DNA of 64,000 bases from assembly GCA_033765145.1 (NCBI GenBank), contig JANRIH010000047.1, forward strand, positions 20,400 to 84,399. Direction: 5' to 3'. The first letter of the stretch is position 1, and every line of letters starts with the position of its first letter. The position numbers were made by a program, and so were the translations under genes. Shown here piece by piece: positions 1-8,700 of this stretch. The notes beneath the pieces were generated by a model, which made no database searches, had not been told where the DNA came from, and was given only the letters and a program-made list of their open reading frames with translations. The DNA is from JAGVSR01 sp033765145. GTDB taxonomy: Bacteria; Pseudomonadota; Alphaproteobacteria; Rhizobiales; Hyphomicrobiaceae.

Positions 1-497
1 TTCGGTGTCACCAGCAAGCCGCCGCCGATGGTTCCGATCAGGATCGCCGCGAACGTGCCGCTTTCAACGAAGGCGTTGCCGGCCGATATCTCGTGCTTCT
101 CAAGCTGCTCGGGCAGAACGCCGTATTTGATCGGCCCGAAGAGCGCGGCGATGATGCCGTAACCGGCGAGGGCCGCGAACAGGATTGGGATCGAGTTCAG
201 AACGAAGCCCGCTGCGGCGAGCACGCCGACCGGAATTTCAAACCTCTTCAGCCGCTCGGCGAGCGTGCCCTTGTCGAGCTTGTCGGCCCATTCGCCACCG
301 ATGCCCGACAGGACGAGAAACGGCAGGACGAGAACCGCTCCCGCGAGCGTGACGAGCGTCGCGCCTTCGGCCTCACCGAGCTTGAAGAGGATCAGAATGA
401 CGAGCGCGTTCTTGACGAAGTTGTCGTTCAGCGCGGAGAGCAACTGACACCAGAACAAGGGCGCGAACCGCCGGGTCGTCATCAGAGTTTGGAACAT
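1..497 (-). CDS. N-terminal part of MFS/acyltransferase (LplT-Aas type), cut by window edge
   Basis: The reading frame starts at the ATG at 495-497 and runs off the left edge, giving about 165 residues. The protein begins with FAPLFWCQLLSALNDNFVKN, the first transmembrane segment typical of LplT-like lysophospholipid flippases. In alphaproteobacteria these are often fused to an acyltransferase and an AMP-binding acyl-ACP synthetase. Several hydrophobic segments and a GPIKYG motif follow. The expected role is uptake and re-acylation of lysophospholipids at the inner membrane. Only the transporter part is visible, so the fusion is inferred. No strong ribosome binding site was seen before the ATG. 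Confidence 0.8.
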   Translation of the reverse strand, partial: MFQTLMTTRRFAPLFWCQLLSALNDNFVKNALVILILFKLGEAEGATLVTLAGAVLVLPFLVLSGIGGEWADKLDKGTLAERLKRFEIPVGVLAAAGFVLNSIPILFAALAGYGIIAALFGPIKYGVLPEQLEKHEISAGNAFVESGTFAAILIGTIGGGLLVTP

Positions 498-857
498 GGC
501 GCGGGGGCTTTCGGGTTCCGGATTGAGAAGGTCAGGCTGTGACTCAGACAGGGAGATCAGGCACGGCAGGCGGCGGTCTCAGTGTTCTTCGCGCAGTCCC
601 GGTTCGGCGTCCGGCGCGGGCTCGACCCGGGCTTTCTCGTGGGTTCGCTCATGGGTTCGATTTCGCCTGATCATGGTTAAGGAAATTGGCAGCAATCGGC
701 GCTTCTGATCTGAAACGATTCGATTTTCCGGTTGTTTCGACGGTGGCTCGGCGCGATTTCGATGCCGGTTCAGATCGGCGACCGGGCTGCATTCGGCGCT
801 TCGCGATCGTCCTCTGTTCGGCCGAGCACGCGTCTCAGGCATCTTCGATTTCCCTTT

Positions 858-907
858 ATTGAACGTCGTATAGTTGTGGATGTATGAAATGATGAACGAT
901 GTTCAAT
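858..907. promoter_or_regulatory. Near-perfect inverted repeat in the gap before thiS
   Basis: ATTGAACGTCGT (858-869) is matched by ACGATGTTCAAT (896-907), with 11 of 12 positions complementary and a 26-base spacer. It lies in an AT-richer island of the gene-poor stretch 498-1156. That stretch otherwise shows no convincing gene; short open frames there have no family resemblance. The repeat could be a regulator operator or a hairpin. It is about 250 bases upstream of thiS. Confidence 0.4.
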
Positions 908-1156
908 ATGTGTCCTCGAATTTATTCGCGTTGTGCCGGCGACCTGAGCCGGGCATCGATCCGGTCGATCTGTGCCCGTCTCGACCGGCGCTCGATTCCG
1001 CGACGTCTCGCTTGCACCCTACGAATGGCCGGCCGGCGGCCCGCCCTCCGAGCCCCCGATTGCGAATTCCCGACAAACGGGCCATCTCAGATCGGTCGCC
1101 GGGCGGGAACCGCGCCGGCAAGTTCGTTCCGCCCACATGGCGGCCAGAGGCCACCG

Positions 1157-1369
1157 ATGCATCAGCCATCGCTCAGGATCACGATCAACGGCGCCGTGAC
1201 GATCGCGGCAGGCGGTACGCTTGCCGAACTCGTCGATCACCTGGGTTATGGCGAGCAGCGGATCGCGACCGCGCTCAACGGCGAATTCGTCCCGCAATCC
1301 CGCCGCGCTACAACGGCCATCGCGGACGGTGACCGGGTCGAGATTCTGGCCGCGCGTCAGGGCGGCTGA
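1157..1369 (+). CDS. thiS: Sulfur carrier protein ThiS
   Basis: This 70-residue ubiquitin-fold protein ends in Gly-Gly, the C-terminus that is adenylated and thiocarboxylated to donate sulfur for thiazole synthesis. The segment ALNGEFVPQSRRA and the ending GDRVEILAARQGG are typical of ThiS. The ATG at 1157 gives the normal family length; a longer in-frame start at 899 would add an atypical Arg-rich tail. Its partner thiazole synthase gene (thiG, 20706) is almost 20 kb away, whereas many genomes keep thiS and thiG adjacent. No TPP-riboswitch-like sequence was recognised upstream. Confidence 0.88.
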   Translation: MHQPSLRITINGAVTIAAGGTLAELVDHLGYGEQRIATALNGEFVPQSRRATTAIADGDRVEILAARQGG

Positions 1370-1511
1370 TCAGGCAGCCGTCGGACGCGCGCGGTTCCGC
1401 GGCCACAGGGATCGCGAGAAAATTCAGGCAAGCTGTCCGTAGTCTCCATATCGCTTTGGCGTCGCTGCGGCTGGTGCTAGCCTTCGATTGTTGCGTTTCA
1501 AGGGGCGGTCG

Positions 1512-2543
1512 ATGAGCGTCCAGGGTGGGCGATCCTGGTATGTGAGCCGTGCCGGTCAGCTGATCGGGCCGATGTCCGATGTCGAACTGGCCTGGATCGC
1601 GCGCGAGCGCATCCTGCGCGCGGATGATGCCATCTGGAGCGCGGGTCTCGCGCGGTGGATGATTGTCAAGGACGTGCCTGGCCTGCTGCCGACAACGTCT
1701 CCCATGACGCCCGCGCGCACTCAATCGGCACCGCCTTTAGAACACGTCAGATCGGCACCATTGCAATCTCCAGCCCGTTCAGGGCAAGAAACGATCGAAG
1801 AACTCTTCCAGAAGCACTTGAAAACGAACGGGGCACCCGCTCAACCGGCGCGGCCGACGCAAATTGGGCCGTTGCGATCACCCGCTGAACCCGTGTCCGG
1901 CCCTCCGATGGCGCCGCGTCCATCGCCACTACCCGCTGTCCACGCGCCGACGCCCGTCGCCGCTTTCCGTTCGCCGCAGACCTCCGCACCTCCACCCACC
2001 TTGCCCTCGTCGCGGACCGCGAGTGCGGTCGCGGCCCATCCCGGTGCGCCCCAGTGGCGCGTCGCCGTCGCAACGGCCATCGTGGACAACATCGGCAAGG
2101 TCCTCGGCGACATGGGCGTCGACACGTGGGACGACCTCGTGGACGACATGCGGCTCAGGAACTTGGCGGAGCTCCTTCACGGTCAGCTTCCGTTCGTCCT
2201 ACGCCTGGCGCTCAACCAGTTTTGGGGAACCGAGGCCTGCATCGCTTGGCTGTTCGGAAATCTCGTGCAGGTGAGGTCGCGCGTGCTCGCCGGACGTTTC
2301 GACGGCATGCTCCGAATGCCGGTGCGTGACAACCTGGATGTTCTCTACGTCTATCTCGTGTCGGCGCCCCTTCCGGTCCAGATCGACGACCGGATGCAGA
2401 AGGCGCTCGGCGACATGCAGTCCGGCTTGCAGACCGGGTGGAGCGGTCTCGTCGGCGGGATCGGCAGTTATGGCGCGACGTTCTCCGCGCTTTGGGGGCA
2501 GGGCGGCGCGCCTCGACCGGTGCACCTGCCTGCGCCGGGCTGA
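1512..2543 (+). CDS. GYF_2 (DUF4339) domain protein with proline-rich linker
   Basis: The 343-residue protein starts at 1512, where an AGGGGCGG ribosome binding site sits a few bases upstream. Residues about 8-60 form a GYF_2/DUF4339 domain (WYVSRAGQLIGPMSDVEL, then IWSAGLARW), a family thought to bind proline-rich peptides. Residues about 65-190 are rich in Pro, Ala and Ser and look disordered. The last 150 residues (from about VATAIVDNIGKVLGDMG) form an alpha-helical domain that I do not recognise. No signal peptide or clear membrane span is seen. Function unknown; probably a scaffold or adaptor. Confidence 0.75.
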   Translation: MSVQGGRSWYVSRAGQLIGPMSDVELAWIARERILRADDAIWSAGLARWMIVKDVPGLLPTTSPMTPARTQSAPPLEHVRSAPLQSPARSGQETIEELFQKHLKTNGAPAQPARPTQIGPLRSPAEPVSGPPMAPRPSPLPAVHAPTPVAAFRSPQTSAPPPTLPSSRTASAVAAHPGAPQWRVAVATAIVDNIGKVLGDMGVDTWDDLVDDMRLRNLAELLHGQLPFVLRLALNQFWGTEACIAWLFGNLVQVRSRVLAGRFDGMLRMPVRDNLDVLYVYLVSAPLPVQIDDRMQKALGDMQSGLQTGWSGLVGGIGSYGATFSALWGQGGAPRPVHLPAPG

Positions 2544-2604
2544 TCCCGGACGCATTTGATCCCGGACTCGACAGCGGCCGTCGCCGTCGAAGGGGCCAAT
2601 CCGA

Positions 2605-3129
2605 TCAGCCGCCGCGATAGAACTGCCACATGCGCACGAGCGTGCCGTGGATGTCCGCCGGGGGCTTGTCCATGATGTCGAGCGGGATGCGGATCACCCT
2701 TTGATCCTTCATCGACCACGGCAGGCGCATCGGGCGGCGAAAATACGGGCGCTGGCGCCAATCGACGAGTAGCGATTCCGCGATCGGCTGGCGCAACGAA
2801 ACGACGAGTTCGCGGCTCGGCGTTCCGCGAAATTCCGTGACTTCGTTCTCGATGGATTTGATCGCCCGCCAGCCGATGAGACCGAGCCCCTCGACGAACA
2901 GACCGTATTCGCCCGAGCCGATGCGGGGACGGCCCGCCTCGAGCAGCGGCAGATTGTAGTAGGCGTATGCGGTCGGCACGAGGGCGAGCAGTCCAACCGC
3001 GGGCGAGGCATAAACCGTCGCGACCGCGAACAAAGCGACCGCGATCGTCACGACGACATAAACGGGAAACGTGATGTCCTCGTTGTCGTAGGCGACCGTG
3101 TAGCCGATGATGTCGTCCTCGGTTGTCAT
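2605..3129 (-). CDS. Hypothetical membrane protein with two N-terminal TM segments
   Basis: This 174-residue protein has two adjacent hydrophobic segments (about residues 22-42 and 43-62, VYVVVTIAVALFAVATVYA then a second stretch). They are followed by a soluble C-terminal domain that alternates short strands, as in bacterial PH-like domains (YGLFVEGLGLIGWRAIKSIE). It is on the same strand as midA and lgt just upstream and ends in the gap after the GYF_2 gene. The family is not identified with certainty. Confidence 0.65.
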   Translation of the reverse strand: MTTEDDIIGYTVAYDNEDITFPVYVVVTIAVALFAVATVYASPAVGLLALVPTAYAYYNLPLLEAGRPRIGSGEYGLFVEGLGLIGWRAIKSIENEVTEFRGTPSRELVVSLRQPIAESLLVDWRQRPYFRRPMRLPWSMKDQRVIRIPLDIMDKPPADIHGTLVRMWQFYRGG

Positions 3130-3212
3130 TCCCTATTCGTGCGACGAACTCCCGACGCGCGCAAGCGCGACCAGTGGATAAATAAACCCGGATTTCGGGC
3201 AGAAGACGATCA

Positions 3213-4343
3213 TTATTCAGCGAACCCCGGGAGCGGCGGCAGATCGGCTGACCTCAAGCCGACGGCTTTGAAGCGTCCACCCATGCCCTGGGGTGCCAAC
3301 AGGCGCAGGACACCCGACTCGACAGCGGCGGCCTTCTCCGGATTGGCGCTCATGAGTTTCGAGGCCCGCTCGATGATCCCGAGGCGGCCCAGGAACTCCG
3401 CCTGCGAAACGGGGCCATCGACGGCGAGACCGGGCGCAGCGGTCGTCGCGCGACGCGCCATGTCGGCAATCTGGGAAAACGAGACCTGAACCGTCAGATC
3501 GGCCTCTCCGGGCGAGGTCAACGGATGCTCGCTCTCGTGACCTCGAACGGCCTGCAGTGTGTCGCCCGTCGACGGACCGATGTGACCGTAGTCGACAAAC
3601 AGCATCGCGACGTGATGCTGGCCGAGCGCCGCACGCAATTGGTCGAGCACCGTGAAATCCTGCGTCTCCACGATCGCGCCATCGCGGGCATCGCGTTCGC
3701 GACCTGCGTTCTGGCCGGCGCGCGTTCCGTCGTGCGACAAGGGAACGAACTGCAGCCGGCCTTCGGCGTCGAGATCCACACCGCGGCGAAGGTGTTGCGT
3801 GCCGACCTCCAGCGCTTGATCGACCGGACAGGTGTCTAGAAACTCGTTCCCGATCACGATCGACGGCGTGTCGAGGGCGAACTCACGGGCTTGCGTATGC
3901 CACGTCATCGGAACGCCCGATCCGGTGAGGCGGCTTAGCTGGGACGCTCGGAGACGCTCGTTCGTCTCGACGAGATGCACTGAGAGCGCCGCATGAAAGC
4001 CCGGGACACGACGCGTCGCGCGGAGGGCATCGACCATCAGCGTTCCGCGTCCGGGACCCAGCTCGATGAGAGCGAGGCGCGGAGGGGACCCCATCTGCTG
4101 CCAGACGACGGCACTCCAGAGCCCGATCAACTCACCGAAAATCTGACTGATCTCGGGGGCGGTGATGAAGTCGCCCGCACGCCCGATCGGATCGCGCGCG
4201 ACGTAGTAGCCGTGCTCGGGATCGGCGAGGCACGCCGCCATGTAGTCCCGGACCGAGATCGGGCCATCGCGGCGAATTCGGGCCTTCAGTTTCGCGGCGA
4301 GCGGCGTCTCGCGGCGAAGATCGGGATCATAGAGCGCCGTCAT
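3213..4343 (-). CDS. SAM-dependent methyltransferase, MidA/NDUFAF7 family
   Basis: The 376-residue protein belongs to the MidA/NDUFAF7 (COG1565, formerly DUF185) arginine methyltransferase family, whose eukaryotic member methylates an Arg of a complex I subunit during assembly. Diagnostic segments are GPISVRDYMAACLADPEHGYY near the N-terminus, GDFITAPEISQIFGELIG, and the SAM-binding ELGPGRGTLMVDAL. The start codon overlaps the lgt stop (ATGA, 4340-4343), so the two are translationally coupled, an arrangement common in Rhizobiales. The bacterial substrate is inferred, not shown. Confidence 0.88.
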   Translation of the reverse strand: MTALYDPDLRRETPLAAKLKARIRRDGPISVRDYMAACLADPEHGYYVARDPIGRAGDFITAPEISQIFGELIGLWSAVVWQQMGSPPRLALIELGPGRGTLMVDALRATRRVPGFHAALSVHLVETNERLRASQLSRLTGSGVPMTWHTQAREFALDTPSIVIGNEFLDTCPVDQALEVGTQHLRRGVDLDAEGRLQFVPLSHDGTRAGQNAGRERDARDGAIVETQDFTVLDQLRAALGQHHVAMLFVDYGHIGPSTGDTLQAVRGHESEHPLTSPGEADLTVQVSFSQIADMARRATTAAPGLAVDGPVSQAEFLGRLGIIERASKLMSANPEKAAAVESGVLRLLAPQGMGGRFKAVGLRSADLPPLPGFAE

Positions 4344-5182
4344 GGCGTCGCGGATCGCCGCGCGCGCCAGATGAAATAGATGCCGAGCGCGATCAACGGC
4401 AGGCAGTAGATCTGCGCCGCGGAGAAGGGAGGGAAATTCAGCGGGTGGCCGAAGTGGGGCTCGCGGAAGAACTCAGCCGTCGCGCGCGCGAGCCCGTATC
4501 CCACAAGGAATGTCCCGATGACGAGGCCCGGGCGCTTCAAGGCGCCGAACTGATGCGTCATGATGCGCAAGAGTACGAACAGGAGCAATCCTTCGAGGGC
4601 GGCTTCGTAGAGCTGGCTCGGATGGCGGACGGCGGGTTCGACGGCGGGATAGAAATTGCGCGCGTCGGGAAACACCATGCCCCAGGGCACGGTGGTCACG
4701 CGGCCGAAGAGTTCGCCATTGATGAAGTTCGCAAGGCGGCCGAAGAAAATGCCGATCGGAACCGCGGCGGCGCAGAGGTCCATCGTGCTCCACATGTCGA
4801 CCTTGTAGCGTCGCGCGAACAGCCAGATGGCGATCCCGGACGCGACCAGCGCGCCGTGAAAGGCCATGCCGCCCTTCCAGACCATGAAGATTTCGAGCGG
4901 GTTCGCGACGTAGGTCGAGGGTTCGTAGAACAGCACGTACCCGAGGCGTCCGCCGACGATCACTCCGAGTGCGATGTAGACGAGAAGATCATCCACGCGC
5001 GCGGGCTCGAACGGGGCTTTCTCTCCGGTCCAGAGGTGCGGCTCGGTCAGCAGACGCCGGATATAGAGCCAACCCAGAATGAGCCCGGCCATGTAGGCGA
5101 GCCCGTACCACTTGATGCTCAGTGGGCCGATCGAGAGGGCGACGGGATCGATGTTCGGGAACGGAATTTCGAGCGGCAGCAT
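4340..5182 (-). CDS. lgt: Prolipoprotein diacylglyceryl transferase Lgt
   Basis: The 280-residue polytopic inner-membrane enzyme transfers diacylglycerol from phosphatidylglycerol to the lipobox Cys of prolipoproteins, the first step of lipoprotein maturation. Visible hallmarks are IKWYGLAYMAG, the conserved GGMAFHGALVASG with the essential His, and GRLANFINGELFGR, the Lgt signature. Length matches the family. It is divergent from ubiK and heads the lgt-midA operon. Confidence 0.95.
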   Translation of the reverse strand: MLPLEIPFPNIDPVALSIGPLSIKWYGLAYMAGLILGWLYIRRLLTEPHLWTGEKAPFEPARVDDLLVYIALGVIVGGRLGYVLFYEPSTYVANPLEIFMVWKGGMAFHGALVASGIAIWLFARRYKVDMWSTMDLCAAAVPIGIFFGRLANFINGELFGRVTTVPWGMVFPDARNFYPAVEPAVRHPSQLYEAALEGLLLFVLLRIMTHQFGALKRPGLVIGTFLVGYGLARATAEFFREPHFGHPLNFPPFSAAQIYCLPLIALGIYFIWRARRSATP

Positions 5183-5412
5183 GGGCGTCAGTTCCTTTCG
5201 GTCCCGCGGGCGGCGGACGTTGTCTTTGGTGGTGGGGCCGTGTCAAGCCGGAGCGCCTGACGCGAAACCGAAGCGCTCCTCGAACCCCCCGCACCCAGCG
5301 GAGCGGTGCCGCGATTGCGATTCCCCGATCGCGACTTCATAGTGGCGTTCAGCAACAGACATATGCCGCCCCGCCGCCCATCGGCGGCCGGCGCCTTGCA
5401 TGAGGTCAGACC

Positions 5413-5676
5413 ATGACTCAGACAACCAATCGTTTCCTCGACGATCTCGCGAAGCTCATGACCGATGCCGCGGGTGCCGCTCAGGGGGCGGGGCGTGAGA
5501 TGGAAACGATCATGCGTGGGCAGGCCGAGCGCATGATGGCCGGCATGGACCTCGTCCGGCGTGACGAACTCGAAGCGGTGAAGGCGGTCGCGGTCAAGGC
5601 GCGCGAGGATGCCGAGCGACTCGAGGCGCGTGTCGTGGCGCTCGAAGCGCTTATTGCGCAGCAGTCCAAAGCCTGA
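5413..5676 (+). CDS. ubiK: Ubiquinone biosynthesis accessory factor UbiK (BMFP family)
   Basis: This 87-residue, mostly helical protein carries the BMFP/YqiC signature: an N-terminal amphipathic helix (TNRFLDDLAKLMTDAAGAAQ) and a C-terminal coiled coil containing VRRDELEAV and LEARVVALEALIAQQ. In enterobacteria UbiK binds lipids and the UbiJ-containing soluble complex for aerobic ubiquinone synthesis. It is expressed divergently from lgt; the 230-base gap between them should hold both promoters. Confidence 0.88.
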   Translation: MTQTTNRFLDDLAKLMTDAAGAAQGAGREMETIMRGQAERMMAGMDLVRRDELEAVKAVAVKAREDAERLEARVVALEALIAQQSKA

Positions 5677-5941
5677 CTGCGGCCCGGCCCACGCCGGGAT
5701 CCGATGAGCGGCGGACCGGCGCACAGTTTTCAACATGTCTCTGCCACGCGCGACGGACCGCGCCCCATTTCCCGCGTTTTCGGGGCCCATCTCTCGGCCG
5801 CAATGGTTATCACCGTGGAGAAGCGGCGCGCCCGATTGCGACTCGGGCCGAGGTCGGGCTTCTGTCCCGTTGCTGGTTCTCGCAATGGAGCCGGCGCGCG
5901 ACCGAAAAACGGTCGATGCCTCCGATCCGGAAAGGACTTCA

Positions 5942-6439
5942 ATGGCTTCGTTGGAAAAGACCTTCGATCGCTCGCGGAACCCCATCGACGTCGTCGAGCA
6001 TCTGGCGTCGGCCAACGACTGGGCTGTCGAGCGGACGGGCGATGACGAACTGACGCTCATCGTCGGGGGCAACTGGACCGACTATCACGTCTCGCTCAAC
6101 TGGCGTGACGACCTCGAAGCTCTGCACCTCGCCTGCGCGTTCGACTTCCGGGTCCCCGAGAACCGCCTCAACGAGATGTATCGGCTCGTCTCACAAATCA
6201 ATGAACAACTGTGGCTCGGCCATTTCGATCTCTGGACGCAAGAGGGCCTCGTGATGTTCCGCCATGCGCTCCTGCTCAACGGCGCGGACTGCACGACCCA
6301 GCAATGCGAGGCGCTGCTGCGCGCCGCACTGGAAGGTTGCGAGCGCTATTACCAGGCCTTCCAGTTCGTCGTCTGGGCCGGTAAGGAAAGCCGGGAGGCG
6401 CTCGTCTCGACCATGTTCCAAACCGAGGGACAGGCCTGA
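5942..6439 (+). CDS. YbjN domain-containing protein
   Basis: The 165-residue protein has a single YbjN-type sensory-fold domain (WAVERTGDDELTLIVGGNWTDYHVSLNW, then LYLVSQINEQLWLGHFDLW-like core). The ATG at 5942 follows an AAAGGA ribosome binding site, and the extra residues coded upstream look like random Arg/Pro sequence. In Rhizobiales this gene commonly precedes proC, as here (43 bases apart). YbjN proteins are linked to stress tolerance and motility in E. coli; the biochemical role is unknown. Confidence 0.85.
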   Translation: MASLEKTFDRSRNPIDVVEHLASANDWAVERTGDDELTLIVGGNWTDYHVSLNWRDDLEALHLACAFDFRVPENRLNEMYRLVSQINEQLWLGHFDLWTQEGLVMFRHALLLNGADCTTQQCEALLRAALEGCERYYQAFQFVVWAGKESREALVSTMFQTEGQA

Positions 6440-6482
6440 GTTTCACTGGCGCTTCTCATCCCACGAGGAAAGGCGCCACGTC

Positions 6483-7307
6483 ATGGCACTCGAAGTCGAC
6501 AGCCCCATCGTCGTCGCAGGCGCAGGAAAGATGGGCGGGGCTCTCATTTGGGGTCTCCTGGCGAGTGGGCTCGACGGCGCCTCGATCATCGTGCAAGATC
6601 CCCAATTGCCTGACAATGCCGGCGAGCGGTTCGCCAAAGCCGGCGTCACGGTCGTTGCCGAAATCAGTGACCTCAACAAGCAGCCTGCGATCATCGTCGT
6701 TGCGGTGAAGCCGCAGGTCATGGACGATGTGTTCCCGCAACTGGCCCGGCTCGCCGGGCCGGATACGGTCGTCATCTCGATCGCGGCGGGAAAGACGATC
6801 GCGAGTTTCGAGAAGCACCTGGCGCCCGGAATAGCCGTCGTCCGGGCCATGCCGAATACGCCGGCGGCTGTCGGACGCGGCATCACGGCCTGCGTCGCGA
6901 ACGATGCGACGGCCGAATCCAAGCGGCAACTTGCCACGACCGTCCTCTCGGCGCTCGGGGCCGTCGTCTGGATCGACGACGAAAATCAGATGGACGCGGT
7001 GACGGCGGTCTCGGGGTCGGGACCCGCCTATGTGTTCTGGCTGACGGAATGTCTCGCTGCCGCAGGCCGCGATGCAGGACTGCCGGACGAACTCGCCGCA
7101 CATCTGGCCCGAATGACGGTCTCGGGTTCGGGGGAACTGCTGTTTCGCTCGGCGCTCTCTGCAAGCGAGCTTCGCCGGAACGTCACGTCGCCAGGCGGCA
7201 CGACAGCCGCGGCTTTGGATGTCCTCATGGCCGACGACGGGTTGGCTCCGCTTATGCAGCGCGCCGTCGAGGCCGCGAGAAAGAGGGGCCGCGAGTTGTC
7301 CCGGTGA
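6483..7307 (+). CDS. proC: Pyrroline-5-carboxylate reductase
   Basis: The 274-residue enzyme reduces pyrroline-5-carboxylate to proline with NAD(P)H. It has the N-terminal Rossmann motif VAGAGKMGGAL, the RAMPNTPAAVGRG segment, the SGSGPAYVF motif and the C-terminal VTSPGGTTAAALD signature, all canonical for ProC. The start at 6483 places the Rossmann motif at residue 10. It is probably co-transcribed with the YbjN gene. Confidence 0.95.
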   Translation: MALEVDSPIVVAGAGKMGGALIWGLLASGLDGASIIVQDPQLPDNAGERFAKAGVTVVAEISDLNKQPAIIVVAVKPQVMDDVFPQLARLAGPDTVVISIAAGKTIASFEKHLAPGIAVVRAMPNTPAAVGRGITACVANDATAESKRQLATTVLSALGAVVWIDDENQMDAVTAVSGSGPAYVFWLTECLAAAGRDAGLPDELAAHLARMTVSGSGELLFRSALSASELRRNVTSPGGTTAAALDVLMADDGLAPLMQRAVEAARKRGRELSR

Positions 7308-7554
7308 TGTTGGAGGTCATGACCGGGAACTCGCGGCCGCGCTCGAGTTTCGATGGCTTCGCCGGTACCGGCGGGTGCGGTCTTGGCGGGCCTACGATCT
7401 TCAGTGCGGACATACGGCCTTTATCGGAAGACAGGGCGGCGGGAGGAGCGCATCCTGTCTTATTGCCACCGCCCTTGGGCCGGGACCTGGACCGAGGACC
7501 TTTGCCATCGGGCGGGGCAGCAGCGCCTCCCTTCGGAAGCGCCGTTGGACAAAA

Positions 7555-7575
7555 GATGTAACATTATACCATTTC
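7555..7575. promoter_or_regulatory. Possible Zur-type binding site
   Basis: In the 361-base gap between proC and arsR (7308-7668), which otherwise holds no gene, GATGTAACATTATACCATTTC agrees by eye with about 16 of 21 positions of the palindromic Zur box recalled from other bacteria. It stands out as an AT-rich island. It is 95 bases upstream of arsR and could also belong to an unrecognised short transcript. Low confidence. Confidence 0.25.
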
Positions 7576-7633
7576 ATTCAAGAGGGACTTTTCCCCTTTC
7601 ACGCGGTCGTGACACAGGCCGGTTTCATCCACG

Positions 7634-7668
7634 TTGCCTGAGCGCTATATTTCAATTATTATTGAACT
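7634..7668 (+). promoter_or_regulatory. arsR promoter with overlapping ArsR-type operator
   Basis: A -35 box TTGCCT (7634-7639) and a -10 box TATTAT (7657-7662) are separated by 17 bases. The perfect inverted repeat TTCAAT-N4-ATTGAA (7651-7666) covers the -10 box and ends two bases before the arsR ATG. Repressor binding here would block polymerase. The predicted transcription start falls at or next to the ATG (7669), implying a leaderless mRNA; no Shine-Dalgarno is present. Confidence 0.6.
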
Positions 7669-8070
7669 ATGGAACAAGCTGGAGCCATACGAGCCCTTGG
7701 TGCGCTGGCGAACAATCATCGCTTGGCGATCTTCCGCGCGCTCGTGCGAGCAGGAGAGGATGGGCTTTCAGCCAGCGAACTTGCGCTGGCGGCCGGCATC
7801 GGCGCGACAAACCTCACGTTCCATACCAAGGAACTCGAGCGGGCCGGATTGATCCGGACGTGGCGTGAGGGCCGGCGCATCCGGTCGGCGCTGGAAATCG
7901 AAACCATGCGCACACTCATGTCGTTCCTGTTCGACGACTGTTGCGGCGGACGGCCCGAGTTGTGCGGCCCGCGAACGGTTTCGGCGCAGGCCTGCTGCCC
8001 TACGCCACAAATCCACAGCGAGGACGCGGTGCCAATTCCCAACTCTGCAAAAGTGTCGAGGAGCGTTTGA
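7669..8070 (+). CDS. ArsR-family repressor
   Basis: The 133-residue winged-helix protein has ALGALANNHRLAIFRALV and SELALAAGIGATNLTFHTKELERAGLIRTWREGRRIRS, the canonical ArsR/SmtB fold. A C-terminal cysteine cluster (DDCCGGRPELCG and ACC) could bind arsenite, as in the C-terminal-site subgroup of ArsR proteins; this is inferred. The gene overlaps the downstream arsC by one base (TGATG). The start is supported by the operator placed immediately before the ATG. Confidence 0.88.
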   Translation: MEQAGAIRALGALANNHRLAIFRALVRAGEDGLSASELALAAGIGATNLTFHTKELERAGLIRTWREGRRIRSALEIETMRTLMSFLFDDCCGGRPELCGPRTVSAQACCPTPQIHSEDAVPIPNSAKVSRSV

Positions 8071-8600
8071 TGAGCGAGAAAATCTACAACGTGCTGTTCC
8101 TTTGCACGCATAATTCGGCGCGGTCGGTCATCGCCGAATGTATTCTGAATTCACTCGGCACGACGATTGGCAAAGGCCGGTTTCGTGGTCTTTCGGCAGG
8201 CAGCCACCCGCGAGGCGCGGTCAATCCGTATGCGCTCGATCTCTTGAACGCTCTCAACTACGACACTTCGCAGTTGCGCTCGAAATCGTGGGACGAGTTT
8301 GCAGCTCCCGGCGCGCCGCCGCTCGATTTCGTGTTCACGGTCTGCGACGACGCGGCGGGCGAAGTCTGCCCCTACTGGCCTGGCCAGCCGATGACGGCGC
8401 ACTGGGGGCTACCCGATCCGTCAGTCGCGCAGGGGTCTGAGGCTGAGAAACGTGCGGCGTTCGCCGAGACGCACCGCATGCTCTATCAGCGCATCGGCAT
8501 CTTTCTGAGCCTGCCGTTCGATGCTCTCGACAGGTTAACGCTGCAGAAGCGTCTCGACGACATCGGCCGGACGCGCGTGACCGAAAATGCGGGCACGTGA
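8070..8600 (+). CDS. ArsC-type low-molecular-weight phosphatase (arsenate reductase)
   Basis: The 176-residue protein has the Cys-X5-Arg P-loop near the N-terminus (LFLCTHNSARS; Cys12, Arg18) and VFTVCDDAAGEVCPYWPG, as in thioredoxin-coupled arsenate reductases of the LMW tyrosine phosphatase fold. It is translationally coupled to arsR. No arsenite efflux gene (arsB or acr3) is next to it. The upstream in-frame codons lie inside arsR and are not used. Confidence 0.88.
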   Translation: MSEKIYNVLFLCTHNSARSVIAECILNSLGTTIGKGRFRGLSAGSHPRGAVNPYALDLLNALNYDTSQLRSKSWDEFAAPGAPPLDFVFTVCDDAAGEVCPYWPGQPMTAHWGLPDPSVAQGSEAEKRAAFAETHRMLYQRIGIFLSLPFDALDRLTLQKRLDDIGRTRVTENAGT

Positions 8601-8700
8601 ACGGCTCGCACGCGGAGATCGCGCATAACCACGGCGGCCCGAGACTTTAATTTTTCTATTTTCGCGCCTACGTTCCGTATTGACGGAGCGGAGGCGTGGC

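Noticed and set aside
579..842. 87-residue minus-strand frame in the gap before thiS
   Set aside because: Arg/Pro-rich composition without any recognisable pattern or ribosome binding site; likely chance.
4445..5260. Plus-strand frame opposite lgt
   Set aside because: Antisense shadow of a certain gene, with no ribosome binding site or domain.
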